The notes beneath the pieces were generated by a model. That model did not search any database, was not told where the DNA came from, and saw nothing but the letters and a program-made list of their open reading frames with translations. Positions 60,601-64,000 of a stretch of DNA of 64,000 nucleotides are shown here, in pieces. Source of the stretch: Athripsodes cinereus. Lineage: Eukaryota > Arthropoda > Insecta > Trichoptera > Leptoceridae. The position numbers and the translations under genes were made by a program. Where the stretch lies: assembly GCA_947579605.1 (NCBI GenBank), contig OX388314.1, forward strand, positions 6,510,001 through 6,574,000. The letters run 5' to 3'. How positions within the stretch are numbered: position 1 is the first letter of the stretch; the number at the start of each line of letters is the position of its first letter.

Positions 60601-63600
60601 ATTATCGGAAAAGAATCAATATTTTGTATTGATTGATGTTATAACTAATGTACAGGAAGAATAAAATAAAATAACTTTAAAATACGGAGAACAAATACAA
60701 ACAAAAAAGGTGAAAATATTTTTGATTGAAAGATCGTGAAATTTTAATTTTGTTTTTCAAGAAGATGACCTTATGCCATCTTAGTGCTAAAATAAATTGT
60801 ACCATTTCTGCTTCAAATGGGTCCTCTTCCATCTGATTGAGTTGCACACCGAGCCAGTAAGAGGAACCCAGCCTTTCATCCTGGGCATCTCCCTGAATGC
60901 ACATTGCTCTACCACTAAACTGCACCACCAGGGATTCAGGGAATGGCAGTACGGGAGGAGGAGAAGGTGTCACCGCTGCTGTAGCCTCCATTGAGCTAGT
61001 AGAGCTGCCCAAAGACTGGAGCTGAGAGAGCAGAATCTGAACGTGAACTAGAAGCTCCTCTTCGTTGTTTTCCTAAAACATTGAATACAAAAATAATTTA
61101 GAAAAAAAATATACTTGCACACCACTATAAAATAAAAATCTTGGTTTAATATGATTTTTTTAAATTGACTGGAATGACAATTAATGTAACAATGTAAATA
61201 GTGCCTCGAAAATAAATGAAAAATAATATAATAAAAAAATAAATAAATAAGCCCAAACTATCTACAACCTAATTTCACATTTGTTTTGAATGCTGAAAGC
61301 AAAATTTGAGGGGTAGGCAAGAAGGATTGAGCGCAATTTAATCCTGTTCTTGTGAAATCTTTTTGCCATTATAATATTTGTAGAGTTTCTGGTAAATGCT
61401 TTGCTGTTAATAGTCACCAAAGTGTAAACTGCTTTCTTGAAATCCAAAAATTGAGGTCATCAATTGGATTATGTTCCCTTCCCAATGAAAATATGTAAAA
61501 CAGATATCAAAACTACAATAAAGTGTATAAAAAAAACTTTTTATGCAAATTATTGCAAGAAGCAAATGTAATTTTGTTGAAAAAACTTTGAACCCTTATA
61601 ATGAAAAAATATATACAGTATCCAATGAAATCACAATACAATTATTAAAATTTAATGTAATGATAGTAAATCAAATATGTACTTTGAACAAATGTATGCA
61701 TAAATGTTAATTACCTTCAAAAACTTCTCCAATTCCAGAATGGGGTGAACAGTGGGATGTTCAGTCTTCATCCATCCAATCATCTCGGCTATCTCTTGAG
61801 CAGTGAGAACACTACTCCTCGGTGAGAACTGTATGTTCTCTGCACCTTCCAACTCTTCTGGGAGACTTTGAAGTATCTTCAACAGCTCCAAGAACGTTGA
61901 CAAATACTCGGGTGAATCTTTTCCGAGACCACCGACTAGCTTAGTGATCAGTTGACAAAACACTTGCTTATTCTTATCAATACAAGATTTAAAATAATAA
62001 AATCCATAATCGTGTTCCGATAACAAAAAGAACGTCCGCATAATTAAAGAGATTACACTTAAAGAACTATTTTCACTTGATACATATTCTAATATTGCAT
62101 TTATAATTGAGGTAATTATTTCTTTTGACGGCAAAGCGTTTGCTAAATACACTTCAGATGTCATTGTTGGTTTTTCACTAGAACCGGGTTCGTCGGATGG
62201 TTCGGTTTTTATAAGTTCTGTTTTGATCGGAATTTCGGTGAAATGAGTCAAAAGTGTTATTTCCGAATCACACAAACTGTTGAATATACTAACTACACAT
62301 TCTTGTGATTGTAAATGTAATGGATTATCATTGAAATTTGTTAATATAGCACTTAGTATTGGAATTACTAGCCAATATCTGTCCTCCGTCTTCAGTAATG
62401 TGGAACTCTGCCTAGTCAGATGCAACATGGAACACTTTACAGAGGGATGTGTCACTAGACAAGCCATGAAGTTTAACAATCTGGCAACGTTGTAAGAGAT
62501 TGGTGGTAGAGGATGAGGAATAGAATTGTTCTCTTCACAAATATATGTGACGAGTAAGTCTAAAAGAGCTCTCGTCACGCACAGTGCTGTATTTGAAGCT
62601 AAATCACTCAGTTGCACACAAACTCTTTTTAATAACTGAACGACAGGTTGACAAGCTGATATGCAAACAGTCTGTATGAGTTCCGCGATGTTTGTTGACA
62701 ACGTATGCAAATGTCCGGACCATAATTTTCTATTATTTATCATATTTTTTAATTCAATATCACTCAACGTGAATTTAGTCTGAATTGGTAAAGGAAGAGG
62801 CAACAATTCCGATAAAATTAATAATCCTGGTATGAAAGTGTATGGAGCAGTTAGAGTATACTTAATTATTTCACTACAAAGCAGAGTCCATAATGATTTA
62901 TGTATCAATTCATTTTCTGTAGCATCTTCGGCTATGGGTTGTGTGTATGCCAAAAGAATATCGATTGATTCTTTACAAGCCTTCTGGGCCATTCTGTATC
63001 CAGCACAAGTAGACGGGAACATGTGCATCAAATTAAATGTCTGAAGTATTACAGGTATCCCAGTTAGATCTTTAAACTTTGTATTCCTACACTGAATAAC
63101 GTATGTTAGCATCTTATGTAGTAATTCTAAACTGGGTAACACCATATTGACAATGTGTAAACCATGTGTTGACACAAATGTTGCCGTATGTAGACTAGGT
63201 TGTTCATAATAACTGCACAACTTCTCCAAGATTGATATCAAAAGAGATACTCCATCTAAGGAAAACAACTGAAGAACTATGTATTTATATTTGAGTTCAA
63301 AGTATTCCATGCGTGGCATTTCATTAAGCAGCATCTTCTTATGTTCATAATCAGGTATTCCCATGTACTTGAGGATCCGCAGACAGGTGATTAATTCACC
63401 CGGTGCTGACGTTGTATGTTCTATAGAAGACTTCAACACTTCAATTAAATCATTAATGTTGTCGTATGAAAATATGTTTTGTTTCTCCAGAGGTTTTAAA
63501 TATGGCAAGACTTCTTGCAAATTCGATGCGATACTTTGATCAAATATGTCGTATTTTTTAGCGATGTTCAATATTCTGCGACCATATTTCTTCAAAAAAT

Positions 63601-64000
63601 TCACATCTGTAGAAAGTTGAACTGTGGAGACTGTCAAATCTACTGCGTAATTCTTAGCTGGTAATTTAGTTTTGTTTAACTTCAGACTGTCTCTTTCTGA
63701 CTGTTTAAGGTGAATATCTTTCTCATACACATTGAGAAGACACTGAATGTTGTCTCCCATGCTAAGTACATTAGCCAATGCTAGTTTTCCAATATTACCG
63801 AATCCTAAACAATATAAAGAGTGCAGCTTATCAATTATTTCTGCATCATAATCTTCATTTTCATTTTGAATGTCAAACAAGGCTTGGATGTAAAATATGG
63901 CCTGAAGTTTATAAGCCATTTCCAATCCAAGTTGTTGTATTGAGGAACAATTGCCAGTATCTTGAAGAACTAAGGCCTGGTCTTCATCACTCTGTTGCGA
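57559..64000 (-). CDS. vir: virilizer (VIRMA) homologue, C-terminal 1093 codons, 5' part beyond window
   Basis: Seven exons join in frame on the minus strand: 64000-61715, 61072-60803, 60104-59930, 59678-59447, 59252-59154, 58655-58507 and 57629-57559 (stop TAG). The product is the scaffold subunit of the nuclear m6A mRNA methyltransferase complex (with Fl(2)d/WTAP and others); in Drosophila it is also required for Sxl-dependent sex determination. The first 762 residues are helical, Leu-rich ARM-like sequence without stops. Family signatures at the end are NTSRPPSLHVDDFLALE, then RG/RGG-rich segments (RGRGIRGRGV, RRGRGAWG, GNRGGRGLRHGR) and the terminus RPSFMR, comparable to HVRSFTR in vertebrate VIRMA. 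Known family members have about 1800 residues, so roughly 700-800 N-terminal residues are missing here. Splice sites all obey GT/AG. Introns carry a hAT MITE, a SINE-B, a LINE relic and a hairpin repeat. Confidence 0.93.
57854..58259. mobile_element. hAT-like MITE in a virilizer intron
   Basis: The ends are inverted: CAGTGATGCATAAACT on the left and, on the other strand, CAGGGATGCACAGACT on the right (13 of 16 match). They are flanked by 8-bp duplications TCCTAGAC (57846-57853) and TCCTAGAT (58260-58267), 7 of 8 identical. An 8-bp duplication and CAG…CTG ends are diagnostic of hAT elements. Inside, GCCCACGGGCCGC is near the left end, and TATTCTTTAAGAAAAC occurs twice (about 58016 and 58130), an internal direct repeat. 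No transposase is encoded. Confidence 0.85.
58507..58655 (-). CDS. vir: virilizer exon, RG/Gly-Pro-rich
   Basis: The acceptor TTTTTTTAG precedes 58655; the donor G|GTGAGA follows 58507. It encodes (R)RGRGAWGVVGAPGGSGVG, then DGSGQQHFGRNVPQHFQPP, MMQHNANQY and one base. It is low-complexity and probably disordered, with RGG-type RNA-binding character. Confidence 0.85.
58781..58845 (+). repeat. hairpin-core repeat with intact hammerhead-like core, in virilizer intron
   Basis: The order is CCTGATGAT, GAGAGCGGAAGCTCTG, GAAAGC, then CGTGACAAATAAAGTCACAG, a second hairpin (GTGAC/GTCAC) with AATAAA in its loop. CTGATGA (58785-58791) and GAAA (58809-58812) match the two conserved hammerhead strands exactly. 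The stem between them has 5 bp plus one G·G mismatch. Cleavage triplet and closing helices were not found. Confidence 0.55.
59154..59252 (-). CDS. vir: virilizer exon, RG-rich
   Basis: The acceptor TTCTGTACAG precedes 59252; the donor AG|GTATGT follows 59154. It encodes GRGIRGRGVMSMTDRGRF, then ASATASGNPMYTNN and two bases of Arg. RG dipeptides continue into the next exon. Confidence 0.88.
59447..59678 (-). CDS. vir: virilizer exon with conserved HVDDF motif
   Basis: The acceptor TTTTTTAG precedes 59678; the donor AG|GTACAA follows 59447. After a Ser/Pro-rich linker (SPAQSRSGAAPSSSS, PPPGPPQG) it holds FRSRPPNTSRPPSLHVDDF and LALEGCGATPTGPTGYNK, the most diagnostic C-terminal stretch of the virilizer family. 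Confidence 0.92.
59930..60104 (-). CDS. vir: virilizer exon
   Basis: The acceptor ATACCCAG precedes 60104; the donor G|GTAAGT follows 59930. It reads VPCDLSEVSRLYCPVDTDVT, then REAERLLHLAPAPPRPM, LFRTKRLHVPRDKRLY and one base. It joins the previous exon as …EAEM-VPCDL, in phase 0. Confidence 0.9.
60420..60590 (+). repeat. SINE-B-like tRNA-derived copy in virilizer intron
   Basis: AGCCTGGAGGTAGTCTCGGC (A-box region) and GTTTCGTGGTTCAATACCAG (B-box region, GGTTCAATACC) are followed by a pol-III-SINE-like body and GATGAATC before an A/T-rich tail (TTTTTTTAAAAAAAAA). It lies antisense to virilizer. Confidence 0.6.
60803..61072 (-). CDS. vir: virilizer exon
   Basis: The acceptor TGTTTTAG precedes 61072; the donor ATG|GTACAA follows 60803, giving exactly 90 codons in phase 0. 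It encodes ENNEEELLVHVQILLSQLQS, then LGSSTSSMEATAAVTPSPPP and ERLGSSYWLGVQLNQMEEDP-FEAEM. A later GTCATC donor would extend it by 12 codons, but the EM-VPCDL junction fits better. Confidence 0.88.
61310..61390 (-). mobile_element. LINE C-terminal relic in virilizer intron
   Basis: The minus frame reads RNSTNIIMAKRFHKNRIKLR, then SILLAYP. It aligns with RNCMNVEEAKEVCKDSSVWR, SVLSAYP of the 36.7 kb LINE. The TWDTA end and tail are gone. It is inserted in the same orientation as virilizer. Confidence 0.55.
61715..64000 (-). CDS. vir: virilizer large internal exon (continues past window edge)
   Basis: The frame is open from base 64000 (…SQQSDEDQALVLQDTG) for 762 codons to the donor AAG|GTAATT at 61715. 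The sequence is Leu-rich and helical (for example LLELLKILQSLPEELE-type segments), as in the ARM-like core of virilizer. Residues about 589-602 of the visible part read EIPIKTELIKTEPSDEPG, two tandem I-K-T-E motifs in a probably disordered linker. The acceptor of this exon is outside the window, so the apparent start at 63925 is not a real start. Confidence 0.93.

Noticed and set aside
60677..60802. C-terminal tail of the frame downstream of the virilizer exon at 60803 (…FILALRWHKVIFLKNK)
   Set aside because: The donor at 60802-60801 and the next exon (VPCDL…) give a better family match; the extra sequence is intron.
61652..63925. A 757-residue single-exon gene starting at 63925
   Set aside because: The frame is open to the window edge upstream, the first codon there is TTG, and a splice donor at 61715 leads to further virilizer exons.

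Overview
The window is AT-rich eukaryotic, almost certainly insect, nuclear DNA. The evidence is spliceosomal GT/AG exons of two conserved animal genes, long introns and gene-poor DNA, and many RTE-like LINE relics, tRNA-derived SINEs, MITEs and foldback elements typical of insects. The repeat set would fit a hemipteroid or another insect order; I cannot name the species.

Layout. From 1 to about 45.6 kb I see no conventional gene. This stretch is a repeat landscape: truncated LINEs whose surviving ORF ends in a conserved ...SAYPTWDTA peptide and a (TATAG)n tail; a short interspersed repeat (SINE-A here) with almost the same tail; tRNA-like SINEs (SINE-B); a TTAA-flanked piggyBac-like MITE (6.84-7.57 kb); several long hairpin elements; and two tandem arrays (100 bp x 4 at 23.8 kb, 116 bp x 6 at 26.1 kb). 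One GC-richer exon-like segment (27207-27330) is phase-compatible with the gene downstream. From 45674 to 47242 on the + strand lie the last three coding exons of a ZNRF1/2-type E3 ubiquitin ligase (zinc finger plus RING). From 47.2 to 57.2 kb is AT-rich 3'UTR or intergenic DNA with a MITE and LINE tails. From 57559 to the right edge, on the - strand, are the last seven coding exons (1093 codons before the stop) of virilizer/VIRMA, a subunit of the m6A mRNA methyltransferase complex; its N-terminal part lies beyond 64000.

The two genes are convergent (tail to tail) with about 10 kb between their stop codons. Nothing suggests that they work in one pathway.

I found no new gene system. The most interesting signal is in the repeats. 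At least eight otherwise dissimilar hairpin or tandem elements share one compact layout, YUGAnRA, then a short stem, then GAAA, resembling a decayed hammerhead-ribozyme core. SINE-A also appears to have captured the 3' tail of the local LINE, a classic sign of parasitism on that LINE's machinery.
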